Part shown: one piece after another, positions 1 through 6,613 of the stretch
How positions within the stretch are numbered: the first letter of the stretch is position 1
How the letters are laid out: every line of letters starts with the position of its first letter
DNA from: Gemmatimonadota bacterium
GTDB taxonomy: Bacteria > Gemmatimonadota > Gemmatimonadetes > Longimicrobiales > Gaopeijiaceae
Direction of reading: 5' to 3'
Assembly (NCBI GenBank): GCA_003695865.1
Contig: RFGQ01000334.1
Span: forward strand, 1-11,546
DNA length: 11,546 nucleotides
Position numbers and translations under genes: made by a program
Notes under the pieces: model-generated
Databases searched by the model: none
Told to the model about the DNA's origin: nothing
The model's input: the letters and a program-made list of their open reading frames with translations, nothing else

Positions 1-464
1 GTCCCGGCACGGCCCGCCTCCGCAGCCGCGCGCCAGGTGCCCCGCACCACCACCGCCGCTCCCACGCCCGCCGGCTCGGCCTCCCGCGTCGTGCCCCCCA
101 CCACGCGCACGTGGGCGGTGCAACCACGGCCGAAGCCACGCTCGGCTCTGAGCAGCAGGCTGCCGCCGCGGGTCACCGCCTCGACACGGCCGGCCACCTC
201 GACCGGACCGGCCGCCCGCCCGGCCTCGCAGGGCGCCGACCGGGCCCGACCGGCCAACAGCACACCGGCCGCGGCGGCCGCGGCCATGCCCGCAGCCACC
301 GCGGCACGGTGTGCGCGCATGGGCCCGATCGATAGCAGAACGGGAAGGTAGAAGGCCAGCAGCAGGAGGAGCGCGAGGGCGGGGGCGCGGTCCACATGGG
401 TGAGCGCCCCGGAGACCAGCCCGGCGGCGAGGTAGACCGCCGGGGGAAGCCGACGCGCCGCCAC
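1..464 (-). CDS. comEC: ComEC/Rec2-type DNA uptake protein, N-terminal part (cut by window start)
   Basis: About 154 codons read without a stop to the window edge. ComEC forms the inner-membrane channel that passes single-stranded DNA during natural transformation. Visible here: a hydrophobic N-terminal region (VYLAAGLVSGALTH, then ALALLLLLAFYLPVLLSIG, then a long Ala-rich segment around GMAAAAAAGVLLAG), consistent with two or three membrane helices. A soluble beta-rich part follows with PVEVAGRVEAVTRGGSLLL, which resembles the DUF4131 region after the first helices of ComEC. The hallmark competence core and any metallo-beta-lactamase domain lie outside the window, so the call rests on the N-terminus only. 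The start is GTG at 464-462, the first usable start after the in-frame upstream stop; no clear Shine-Dalgarno is seen. It lies 30 bases behind the LapA-like gene, in the same run. A different polytopic membrane protein remains possible. Confidence 0.68.
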   Translation of the reverse strand, partial: MAARRLPPAVYLAAGLVSGALTHVDRAPALALLLLLAFYLPVLLSIGPMRAHRAAVAAGMAAAAAAGVLLAGRARSAPCEAGRAAGPVEVAGRVEAVTRGGSLLLRAERGFGRGCTAHVRVVGGTTREAEPAGVGAAVVVRGTWRAAAEAGRAG

Positions 465-494
465 CGGGCGGGCGTCAGCCGAGCGAGGTGTGGA

Positions 495-821
495 TCAGCC
501 GTCTCCTTCGTCGCCGGGCGTACGCTCCGGCTGGAACAGGTCGCGCTGCATGCGGTCGATCCGCGCCCGCTCCTCGGCGCTCTCGTCGGCGAGCCGGCGC
601 CTGAGGATCGCGCGCACCTTGAGGTCGGTGTGGATGCCCGCGAGGAACATCACCACCATCCCGAGGAACAGGCCGCCGACGGCCACGAGCGTGACCGGCA
701 CGCGGTAGAGCACGAAAAGCCCGAAGTCGAGCGTCACGCGCTGGCCGCCGTTCAGCACCGAGAACAGGACGGCGAGCGCGACGACGGTCAGCACGCCCAC
801 CGGGCCCAGGAAGCGGGTCAT
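495..821 (-). CDS. LapA-domain (DUF1049) small membrane protein
   Basis: A 108-residue protein. Two membrane helices are visible (about residues 6-23 and 41-62), joined by a short loop containing NGGQRVTLDFGLFVLYRVPV. This matches the LapA/DUF1049 pattern of an Asn-Gln-x-Val turn followed by a second helix with GLFLGMVVMFLAG. The cytoplasmic tail (residues 63-108) is charged and helical (LKVRAILRRRLADESAEERARID) and ends acidic. In enterobacteria LapA works with LapB in controlling lipopolysaccharide synthesis; no LapB is seen here, so that role should not be assumed. The start ATG overlaps the miaB stop as ATGA, so translation is probably coupled. Family assignment is fairly safe; function is unknown. 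Confidence 0.8.
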   Translation of the reverse strand: MTRFLGPVGVLTVVALAVLFSVLNGGQRVTLDFGLFVLYRVPVTLVAVGGLFLGMVVMFLAGIHTDLKVRAILRRRLADESAEERARIDRMQRDLFQPERTPGDEGDG

Positions 822-2260
822 CCGGCCCCCGCCGGCACCGCTTCTTCGACGACCTCGCCCACGAACGTCGCCGACGTCGTCGCGGTGAGCCGCACGGTGC
901 GGTACGTCCCGATCCAGGCCGGATCGCCCGGGAACGCCACCACCTTGTTGCGGCGCGTGCGGCCCAGGATCTGCCCGGCCTCACGCGCTTCCTTCTCGAC
1001 GAGCACCTCCTCGACCCGGCCCACCTCGCCGCGGTTGATCTCGGCCTGGATGCCGCGGTGGACCTCGATCAGGCGCTCGAGGCGCGCCTGCCCTTCCTCG
1101 GGGTCGATGAAGTCCCCGGTCGGCAGGCGGGTGGCCGGCGTGCCGTCCCGCGGCGAGTAGCGGTAGGTGAACGCGTCGTCGAAGCGCACCCGCCGCAGGA
1201 GCGCGAGCGTCTCTTCGAACTGCTCCCGCGTCTCGCCGGGGAATGCGACGATCACGTCGGTCGACAGCGCCACGTCCGGGATCGCGCCACGCACCAGCTC
1301 GACCTTCTCCAGGAACGACTCGACCGTGTAGCGCCGCAGCATCCGCTTGAGCACCGCGTTGCTGCCCGACTGAACGGGCAGGTGGAGTTGCTCGCAGACG
1401 GCGGGCTCGCTCGCCATCACCTCGACCAGCTCCTCGGTGACGTCGTTCGGGTGGGGTGACTGGAAGCGCACGCGCCGGATGCCGTCGACGCGCGCGACCT
1501 CGCGCAGCAAGCGCGGGAAGCTCCACTCGCCCGACCGGTACGAATTCACGGTCTGGCCGAGCAGCGTCACCTCGGTGATCCCGCTACGCGCGATGCCCTC
1601 GACCTCACGGAGGATCTCGTGGGGGTCGCGATTCTTCTCGGGTCCGCGCACGTAGGGAACGATGCAGAACGTGCAGCGGTGGTCACACCCCCGCTGGATC
1701 GGTACCCAGGCCGACACGGTCGACGTGCGCCGCTGCTCGAGCCCCTGGTAGTTCTCGTCGAGCTTGAGGTCGAGCACGGCCAGTTGGGGACCCCGCCGCT
1801 TGGCGTGGACCGGCGCAGGGGACCGCGACGGCATCCGGTCCGAGCCCGTCGCCCCGGCGTCTTCTCCCTCCGCCGACGCGGCCCGCGCCCCCTCCAGCTC
1901 CCGCAGCCGCGCCGGGAGCGTCCGGTAGCCGTCGGGCCCCATGACCAGATCCACGTAGGGCGCCTGGTGCAGCAGCGTCTCGCCCATGCGCTGGGCCATG
2001 CAACCCGTGACGCCGATCACCATGTCGGGCCGCTCGCGCTTGAGCCCGAAGAGCTGGCCCACGCGGCCCAACACGCGGCGCTCGGCATGTTCACGGATGG
2101 CGCAGGTATTCACCAGCACCACGTCGGCTTCCTCGGGGGAGGAGACGATCGTGTAGCCGTCGGACTCCAGGATGCCCTCCATCAGCTCGCCGTCGCTGAT
2201 GTTCATCTGACACCCGTACGTCTCGACGTACGCTCGGCGCGGCCGTGCACTGGTGCTCAT
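818..2260 (-). CDS. miaB: tRNA-2-methylthio-N6-dimethylallyladenosine synthase MiaB
   Basis: A radical SAM methylthiotransferase of 480 residues that turns i6A37 into ms2i6A37 in tRNAs reading UNN codons. The N-terminal MTTase domain has its three cluster cysteines at C17 (ETYGCQMN), C53 (VNTCAIREHAERR) and C87 (GVTGCMAQR). NTCAIREHAE is typical of MiaB rather than RimO or MtaB. The radical SAM core has CX3CX2C at C192, C196, C199 (RGCDHRCTFCIVPYVRG), followed by LLGQTVNSY, the HLPVQSGS segment and the VIVAFPGET segment. The C-terminal part (about 408-470) fits a TRAM RNA-binding domain. Between the first two domains, residues 122-158 are an Ala/Gly/Ser/Pro-rich stretch that looks like an insertion. 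It starts 10 bases after mtaB, with no strong Shine-Dalgarno, suggesting coupling to upstream translation. Confidence 0.95.
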   Translation of the reverse strand: MSTSARPRRAYVETYGCQMNISDGELMEGILESDGYTIVSSPEEADVVLVNTCAIREHAERRVLGRVGQLFGLKRERPDMVIGVTGCMAQRMGETLLHQAPYVDLVMGPDGYRTLPARLRELEGARAASAEGEDAGATGSDRMPSRSPAPVHAKRRGPQLAVLDLKLDENYQGLEQRRTSTVSAWVPIQRGCDHRCTFCIVPYVRGPEKNRDPHEILREVEGIARSGITEVTLLGQTVNSYRSGEWSFPRLLREVARVDGIRRVRFQSPHPNDVTEELVEVMASEPAVCEQLHLPVQSGSNAVLKRMLRRYTVESFLEKVELVRGAIPDVALSTDVIVAFPGETREQFEETLALLRRVRFDDAFTYRYSPRDGTPATRLPTGDFIDPEEGQARLERLIEVHRGIQAEINRGEVGRVEEVLVEKEAREAGQILGRTRRNKVVAFPGDPAWIGTYRTVRLTATTSATFVGEVVEEAVPAGAG

Positions 2261-2270
2261 GGCAGAGAAA

Positions 2271-3647
2271 TCAGAGGCTTCGGGCGGGGCGGGTCAATAG
2301 ATGCTCCGGCACGGGGGAAGTGCGCTCGTGCGCCCGTGCCCGGACCGTGAGCTCTCCGTCGCTGCCTTCGACGAGTGTGAGCACCCCTTCGCACCACGGT
2401 CCGTCGCCGCCCGACGGCAAGCGTACGCGCAGATAGTCCTCCGTGAGGCCCCGGCCACCGTCCTCGCGCACCGCCCGTGCGGGCTCGCCCGCCCGGGCCC
2501 GGCGATAGCGCCGCCCTTTGTCTTGGGCGAGCTCGCGCAGCTCACGGGCGCGCTCCCCGGCCACGCGCTGGGGCACCGGGTCGGGCAGCGAGGCCGCCAC
2601 GGTGCCGTCCCTGGGCGAGAACGGGAACACGTGCAGGTAGGTGAACGGCAGCTCCTCGATCAGACGGCGTGTCGCGTCGTGGTCCTCGTCCGTCTCGCCG
2701 GGGAACCCGGTGATGACGTCGGCCCCCAGGCCGAGCGGCCACACGCGCTCGGCGATCTCGAGCGCCCGGCGGCGGTACGCCTCGCGTGTGTGCCACCGGC
2801 GCATGCGCCGCAGCACCGGATCGGCGCCGCTCTGCAGCGGCATGTGCAGATGGGGCGCCAGGCGGCCGCCCGACGTCTCGAGCAGGTCGATCAACGCGTC
2901 GTCCACTTCGGTGGCCTCCACGCTGCCCAGGCGCAGGCGCACGTCGGGCACCTCGTCGAGCAGTCGCCGGACGAGCCCGGAGAGCGGGGGAGCGTCCGGC
3001 AGGTCACGGCCGTAATGCCCGATGTGGATGCCGGTCACGACCAGCTCGGGATGCACGCGCGCAAGCCTGCGGGCCTCGGCGACCACCTCGTCCGCCGGCC
3101 GGGAGCGGCTCTCGCCGCGTGCCAGCCGCGTGGCGCAGAACGAACAGCGTCGGTCGCAGCCGTCCTGTACCTTGAGCCAACCGCGCGTGCCGGAGCGCCT
3201 CGACGAGAGCAGGGCCCCGGCCACGGGCTCCAGATCGATGCGGTCGAGCGGCCGCCTGACCTCGATCTGGACCGGCCGCCTCCGCTCACCTGCGGCGAGC
3301 GCCACGGCCACCGGATCGTGACCCTCGACCACCTCCGCGACCTCGTCCATGGCGCGGTAGGCTTCGGCGCGCAGCGCGGCCGAACAGCCGGCCACGACGA
3401 TACGGGCGTGCGGCTGCTCGCGCCGTACCCGCCGAACGAAGCGTCGCGCCTCGGCGTCGGCCTGGTTGGTGACCGTGCACGTATTGACCACGATCACCTC
3501 GGCCTCGGCACGGTCCGCGACCGTCGCCCAGCCCCGCGCCTCGAGCTCTTCGCGCATCCGCTCGGTGTCGTACTGGTTGGCCTTACAGCCGAACGTGTGG
3601 AGGTAGGCGCGCACCGGCGTGCCTCCCGATCCCGTCACGGTGTGCAT
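2271..3647 (-). CDS. mtaB: tRNA threonylcarbamoyladenosine methylthiotransferase MtaB
   Basis: A radical SAM methylthiotransferase of 458 residues that converts t6A37 to ms2t6A37 in tRNAs for ANN codons. The MTTase domain has C21 (TFGCKANQYDTERM), C57 (VVNTCTVTNQADAEARR) and C88 (VVAGCSAA). GCKxNQY and NTCTVTxxAD are hallmarks that separate MtaB from MiaB and RimO. The radical SAM motif is C164, C168, C171 (DGCDRRCSFC), followed by ARGESRSRP and TGIHIGHYG. The HMPLQSGAD and GADVITGFPGE segments complete the core. A short C-terminal TRAM-like region covers about 388-440. The start ATG has GAGGA just upstream (3651-3655). It lies 26 bases after the barrel gene and 10 bases before miaB. Departure from the usual sequence: CATRLARG follows the third cysteine where I would expect something like CIIPYARG. 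Confidence 0.92.
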   Translation of the reverse strand: MHTVTGSGGTPVRAYLHTFGCKANQYDTERMREELEARGWATVADRAEAEVIVVNTCTVTNQADAEARRFVRRVRREQPHARIVVAGCSAALRAEAYRAMDEVAEVVEGHDPVAVALAAGERRRPVQIEVRRPLDRIDLEPVAGALLSSRRSGTRGWLKVQDGCDRRCSFCATRLARGESRSRPADEVVAEARRLARVHPELVVTGIHIGHYGRDLPDAPPLSGLVRRLLDEVPDVRLRLGSVEATEVDDALIDLLETSGGRLAPHLHMPLQSGADPVLRRMRRWHTREAYRRRALEIAERVWPLGLGADVITGFPGETDEDHDATRRLIEELPFTYLHVFPFSPRDGTVAASLPDPVPQRVAGERARELRELAQDKGRRYRRARAGEPARAVREDGGRGLTEDYLRVRLPSGGDGPWCEGVLTLVEGSDGELTVRARAHERTSPVPEHLLTRPARSL

Positions 3648-3673
3648 CGATCCTCGCGCGGCGCGGCGTAGCC

Positions 3674-4855
3674 TCAGCGGCCCGCGACGCGCAGGCTCAG
3701 CGTGAGGCGCCGGACCGACTCCGAGACACCGGGTGCGCTACGGCTGCCGGTCTCGAAGGCGAGGTCGAAGGCCGCCACCGGGAAGGACGCCGCCTGCACC
3801 ATGGTGAGCGTGAAGCCGGCCGCCAGCAGCCGCTCGCTCGCGTCGCCTCCCTCGAACCCGAAGGGCAGGTCGCGCCGACGCCACCCGAAGCGGACCGGGA
3901 ACGCTCCGCCCCACACGTTTCCCAGCTGGTATTCGACGCCCACCCCGAACGCGTAGGTCCATCCCGTGTCGATCGGCTGCTCGAAGTCGTCGCCGGTGCC
4001 CGACCAGTCGGCCGTGTGAAAACTGGCCTGCAGCGAAAGGCCGGTCGCCAGCAGCGCGCTCGCACCCAGCCGGACCTCGAAGGGCATGTCGAACGACGAG
4101 CCCGGTCCCTCGGTGGCGTCGGTCGGATCGGCGTCGAGCGTCCCCGACCAGGTGAGCGATCCCGCGACCCGCAGCTCGTCGAGCGGATCCCACACGGCCC
4201 CGGCCGACAGGGTGGGCCCGCTGTAGCGCCACTGCCCGCCGGACTGGAAGGGCGCGATCGGGTCGGCGACGCCCGTGGTGTCGAAGGTGCGTTGGAAGCT
4301 GCGGCGCACCGAGCCCAGGTACAGCCCGAACGAAGTGGCGATGCCGAACCGCGGGCTCAGCCGCCGTGCATAGCCCAGGCGGACGGCCGATACTCCACCG
4401 TCGGAGTTGAACTGGTCGGTCGTGCGTACGAGCGTGCCGCCCACCGACTCGACCCCTTCGCGGGTCACCCGCCAACGCTGATCGAGCACGCCGGCCACCG
4501 ACAGGGTCAGCGCGGTGCGCAGGCCCACCGGAAACGACACTCCCAGGGCCGGCACCCGGTTGCCCTGCAGGTCACCGCTCGCCTCGGCCGTGCGGTAGGT
4601 GCCCCACGTGGGCTGGAGCGTGAACTGCACCGTCGGCGCGAGGACCAGGTCGAGCGACCCGGTGGGCTCCCCCGGGAAGATCGAGGGCAGAAGCAGGCCG
4701 GTCCCCAGGCTGGCCATACCCCGGGCGCGTGCGTCGAGCCCCTCGAGCGGCAGCCCCAGTCCGCTCGAGGCGAGCAGCGACTGCGCGGCGGCGGGAACCG
4801 ACCCGTGGGCCCCGAGGGCCGCGAGGGTCAACAGCGTGGCGAAAACGCGTCTCAT
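3674..4855 (-). CDS. Putative outer-membrane beta-barrel protein (FadL/PorV-like), function unknown
   Basis: A 393-residue protein with a clear Sec signal peptide (MRRVFATLLTLAALGA...VPAAAQ, likely cut after A24). The mature chain is rich in alternating hydrophobic/polar strands and Gly/aromatic turns, as in a beta-barrel, and has no hydrophobic helix. The early segment GLGLPLEGLDARARGMASLGTG and the later DMPFEVRLGASALLATGL, FHTADWSGT, FGVGVEYQLGN and FPVRFGWRRRDLPF resemble the OMPP1/FadL and PorV group, where an amphipathic start, an 'xDWS' strand and a closing 'EYxLGN..FPVRxG' pair recur. That is pattern resemblance only. The last strand is LTLSLRVAGR, without a terminal aromatic residue. 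Start: GGAG at 4859-4862 precedes the ATG at short spacing. It lies 13 bases after the lipoprotein gene, so the two products may act together. Transport or assembly role unknown. Confidence 0.7.
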   Translation of the reverse strand: MRRVFATLLTLAALGAHGSVPAAAQSLLASSGLGLPLEGLDARARGMASLGTGLLLPSIFPGEPTGSLDLVLAPTVQFTLQPTWGTYRTAEASGDLQGNRVPALGVSFPVGLRTALTLSVAGVLDQRWRVTREGVESVGGTLVRTTDQFNSDGGVSAVRLGYARRLSPRFGIATSFGLYLGSVRRSFQRTFDTTGVADPIAPFQSGGQWRYSGPTLSAGAVWDPLDELRVAGSLTWSGTLDADPTDATEGPGSSFDMPFEVRLGASALLATGLSLQASFHTADWSGTGDDFEQPIDTGWTYAFGVGVEYQLGNVWGGAFPVRFGWRRRDLPFGFEGGDASERLLAAGFTLTMVQAASFPVAAFDLAFETGSRSAPGVSESVRRLTLSLRVAGR

Positions 4856-4868
4856 CGGCTCCAGTCCG

Positions 4869-6203
4869 TCAGGGAAGCTTCACGGGATCGGTCACGGTGA
4901 GCACCAGCCGTAGCACCGGCGCTCCCTCGCTGCCCGGGCCGTCGAACGACGCGAACGCGATCGAGATCGGCTCGAAGACGGAAAGCAGCGCGAGCGTGTT
5001 GACCGGCCGACTGGCGGTGTCGCCCTGCGTCAGGATCGTGTTCACGAAGGCGGTGAGCGGCACGACCACCTTCCGGCCCGGCGCCTCGCCGAAGTACTCG
5101 GGCGGCAACGCGGTGCCCTGTTGGCCGGTCAGCGTGGGGCCCAGGGGCGCCTTGGGCAGACGCTCGGGGGCCAGCACCACGCGCACGTCCAGTCGCGTGG
5201 TGTCCGTCGGTTGGAACGCGGGCGGACTCGCGCGCGTCGTGAGCACCAGTTCGGCCTGGTTGAGCCGGTCGGTACGGAGCGCGATCGGACAGCGCACGCG
5301 CGCGCACACCGACGCGTCGGGTCGAACCGAGTCGGGCACGTCGAGCGTCAGCACCGAGCGCCACGCCGGGGCCCCGCCGACACGCAGCCCGTCGGGCGGC
5401 GGCTCGGGTGAGGGATCGAAAACGAAGGTGATGTCCTGCACGAAGGCCGAGACCTCGACCAGGGTATCGGGCCGGATGCTGGGTCGGGCCTCGAGCCTGA
5501 GCCGCGCGAGTCCGACCTGCAGGCGCTCACCCGCCTCGACCATGGAGATGCGAAGCCCCCTCGACGCGTCCGTGGTGTCGCCCCACGCCGCGATCGTGGC
5601 CGAATCCACGGCCAACGACACCGAGTCGCCCTCCGCCGGATCCCAGACCACCGACCCGAGGGGCCGCACGGGTCCGGCGCCCGGCTCGGGCCATGGCGTG
5701 CGATCGCCGATCGTGTCGGTGGCGAGCGTCCACGACACGGTGGGCGCGTGCCAGGGCACCTCGGTGGCCCCCACCTCGATGGTGACCGGTCCCTCGTTGG
5801 TCGAGGCGAGCGTGTCGAAGAAGAGCACGACCCGCCCCCCCACGTAGGTGAGCGACGAGTCAGGCCGGTTGACGCCGCTCGTGTCGCGCACGACGGCCGA
5901 AACCGGGTACGGCCCCCAGCGGATCAGCGTGCGGGCGTTCAGCTCGCCCGCGAAGTCCACGGCCAGCGTCCCCCGCCCCAGCTCGTTCGGGGCGCCGAAG
6001 CCGCCCAGCACCTGCAGGTCGCGTCCGAACGCTTCCCAGGGAAGCAGCACCTCGACCGTCTGCGGCTCGAGCGGCACCAGATCGGGGTCGACGCCCAGGG
6101 GCGCCTCGTCCTGGCAGCCGGCGATCGCGACGACGGCCAGAGGCAGCACCCACCCGCGCGCGTGCCGCACGGCCCGCCGCTCCCTCGCCCCTACGGCCGT
6201 CAC
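4869..6203 (-). CDS. Hypothetical outer-membrane lipoprotein with beta-sandwich-like modules
   Basis: I do not recognise this gene. It encodes 444 residues. A basic n-region is followed by VLPLAVVAIAGC, a good lipobox with lipidated C30; Gln at +2 suggests sorting to the outer membrane. The rest is beta-rich and Pro/Thr-rich, with no membrane helix. Residues about 88-222 (NARTLIRW ... VPWHAPTVSWTLA ... VSLAVDSATIAAW ... GLRISM) recall DNRLRE/CBM96-type jelly rolls, and 281-345 (WRSVLTLDVP ... RLNQAELVLTT) looks like a partial second copy. DUF4270-type lipoproteins are another possible relative. C300 and C305 (CARVRC) could form a disulfide. The start is GTG, overlapping the cdd stop as GTGA and supported by a strong upstream AAGGGGGG. 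The barrel gene follows at 13 bases. Function unknown; surface or periplasmic binding is a guess. Confidence 0.72.
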   Translation of the reverse strand: MTAVGARERRAVRHARGWVLPLAVVAIAGCQDEAPLGVDPDLVPLEPQTVEVLLPWEAFGRDLQVLGGFGAPNELGRGTLAVDFAGELNARTLIRWGPYPVSAVVRDTSGVNRPDSSLTYVGGRVVLFFDTLASTNEGPVTIEVGATEVPWHAPTVSWTLATDTIGDRTPWPEPGAGPVRPLGSVVWDPAEGDSVSLAVDSATIAAWGDTTDASRGLRISMVEAGERLQVGLARLRLEARPSIRPDTLVEVSAFVQDITFVFDPSPEPPPDGLRVGGAPAWRSVLTLDVPDSVRPDASVCARVRCPIALRTDRLNQAELVLTTRASPPAFQPTDTTRLDVRVVLAPERLPKAPLGPTLTGQQGTALPPEYFGEAPGRKVVVPLTAFVNTILTQGDTASRPVNTLALLSVFEPISIAFASFDGPGSEGAPVLRLVLTVTDPVKLP

Positions 6204-6613
6204 GCGCGCCCCCCTTCCCCGCGCGCCGCCGCGAGATCGAACTGTTCGGGCAGCAGCGCGGACAACCTCCAGGTGCGGCGCTCCCCTCCGCTGCCCTCCG
6301 AGACCACCTCGAGGTCGGGTGCGAATTCGGCCAGCGCCTGCCGGCAGATGCCGCAGGGCGCGACGGCCCGGAGCGCGTCGCTCGCGATCACGACCCGGCG
6401 GAAGGACCGTGCCCCCGCACTCACGGCGGCCGCCAGCGCCGACCGTTCGGCGCAGAAGGTCGCACCGAACGAGGCGTTCTCGACGTTGCAGCCCGCGAAC
6501 CAGGTGCCGTCCTCGGCCTCGAGCACGGCCCCGACCCGGAACCCCGAGTGCGGCGCGTAGGCGCGGTCCCGCACGTCCCGGGCCCGGGCCAGAAGGTCTT
6601 CGATGTCGCTCAT
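6200..6613 (-). CDS. cdd: Cytidine deaminase (small, zinc-dependent, homotetrameric type)
   Basis: A 137-residue protein that deaminates cytidine and deoxycytidine to uridine and deoxyuridine in cytosolic pyrimidine salvage. The length fits the short tetrameric class. Residues 41-56 contain GCNVENASFGATFCAE: N43 and E45 bind the ribose, C54 is the first zinc ligand and E56 is the catalytic proton shuttle. PCGICRQ (86-92) supplies C87 and C90, the other two zinc ligands. The ending LLPEQFD matches the family's usual LLPxxF. The start ATG overlaps the alr stop as ATGA; the reading frame extends further upstream, but those residues do not resemble Cdd and overlap alr. The 3' end overlaps the lipoprotein start by 4 bases. 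Likely expressed as part of the alr-led operon. Confidence 0.95.
   Translation of the reverse strand: MSDIEDLLARARDVRDRAYAPHSGFRVGAVLEAEDGTWFAGCNVENASFGATFCAERSALAAAVSAGARSFRRVVIASDALRAVAPCGICRQALAEFAPDLEVVSEGSGGERRTWRLSALLPEQFDLAAARGEGGRA
6209..6216 (-). promoter_or_regulatory. Shine-Dalgarno deciding the lipoprotein GTG start
   Basis: The minus strand reads AAGGGGGG, then 5 bases, then GTG at 6203-6201. It sits inside the last codons of cdd and supports the GTG start that overlaps the cdd stop. It also implies that ribosomes can initiate here independently as well as by coupling. Confidence 0.55.

Noticed and set aside
280..305. Alanine-codon GC repeat inside the comEC region as a functional DNA repeat
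   Set aside because: It encodes a short poly-Ala stretch in a membrane helix and is not repeated elsewhere in the window.
818..3647. Tandem duplication of one radical SAM gene
   Set aside because: Subfamily signatures differ (NTCAIREHAE against NTCTVTNQAD; YGCQMN against FGCKANQY), so they are distinct old paralogues.
2301..3671. A 456-codon open frame on the plus strand opposite mtaB
   Set aside because: It is an antisense shadow of high-GC codons. The minus strand holds an unmistakable MtaB with all six cysteines, and the plus-strand product is low-complexity with no recognisable motif.
3674..4855. Type IX secretion (PorV) component
   Set aside because: The resemblance is limited to general barrel patterns, and no other secretion gene is in the window.
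4729..5847. A 372-codon plus-strand frame rich in Ser, Arg and Thr, opposite the lipoprotein
   Set aside because: Compositionally biased and without motifs. The minus-strand gene has a lipobox, a Shine-Dalgarno and coupled neighbours, so it is the real one.
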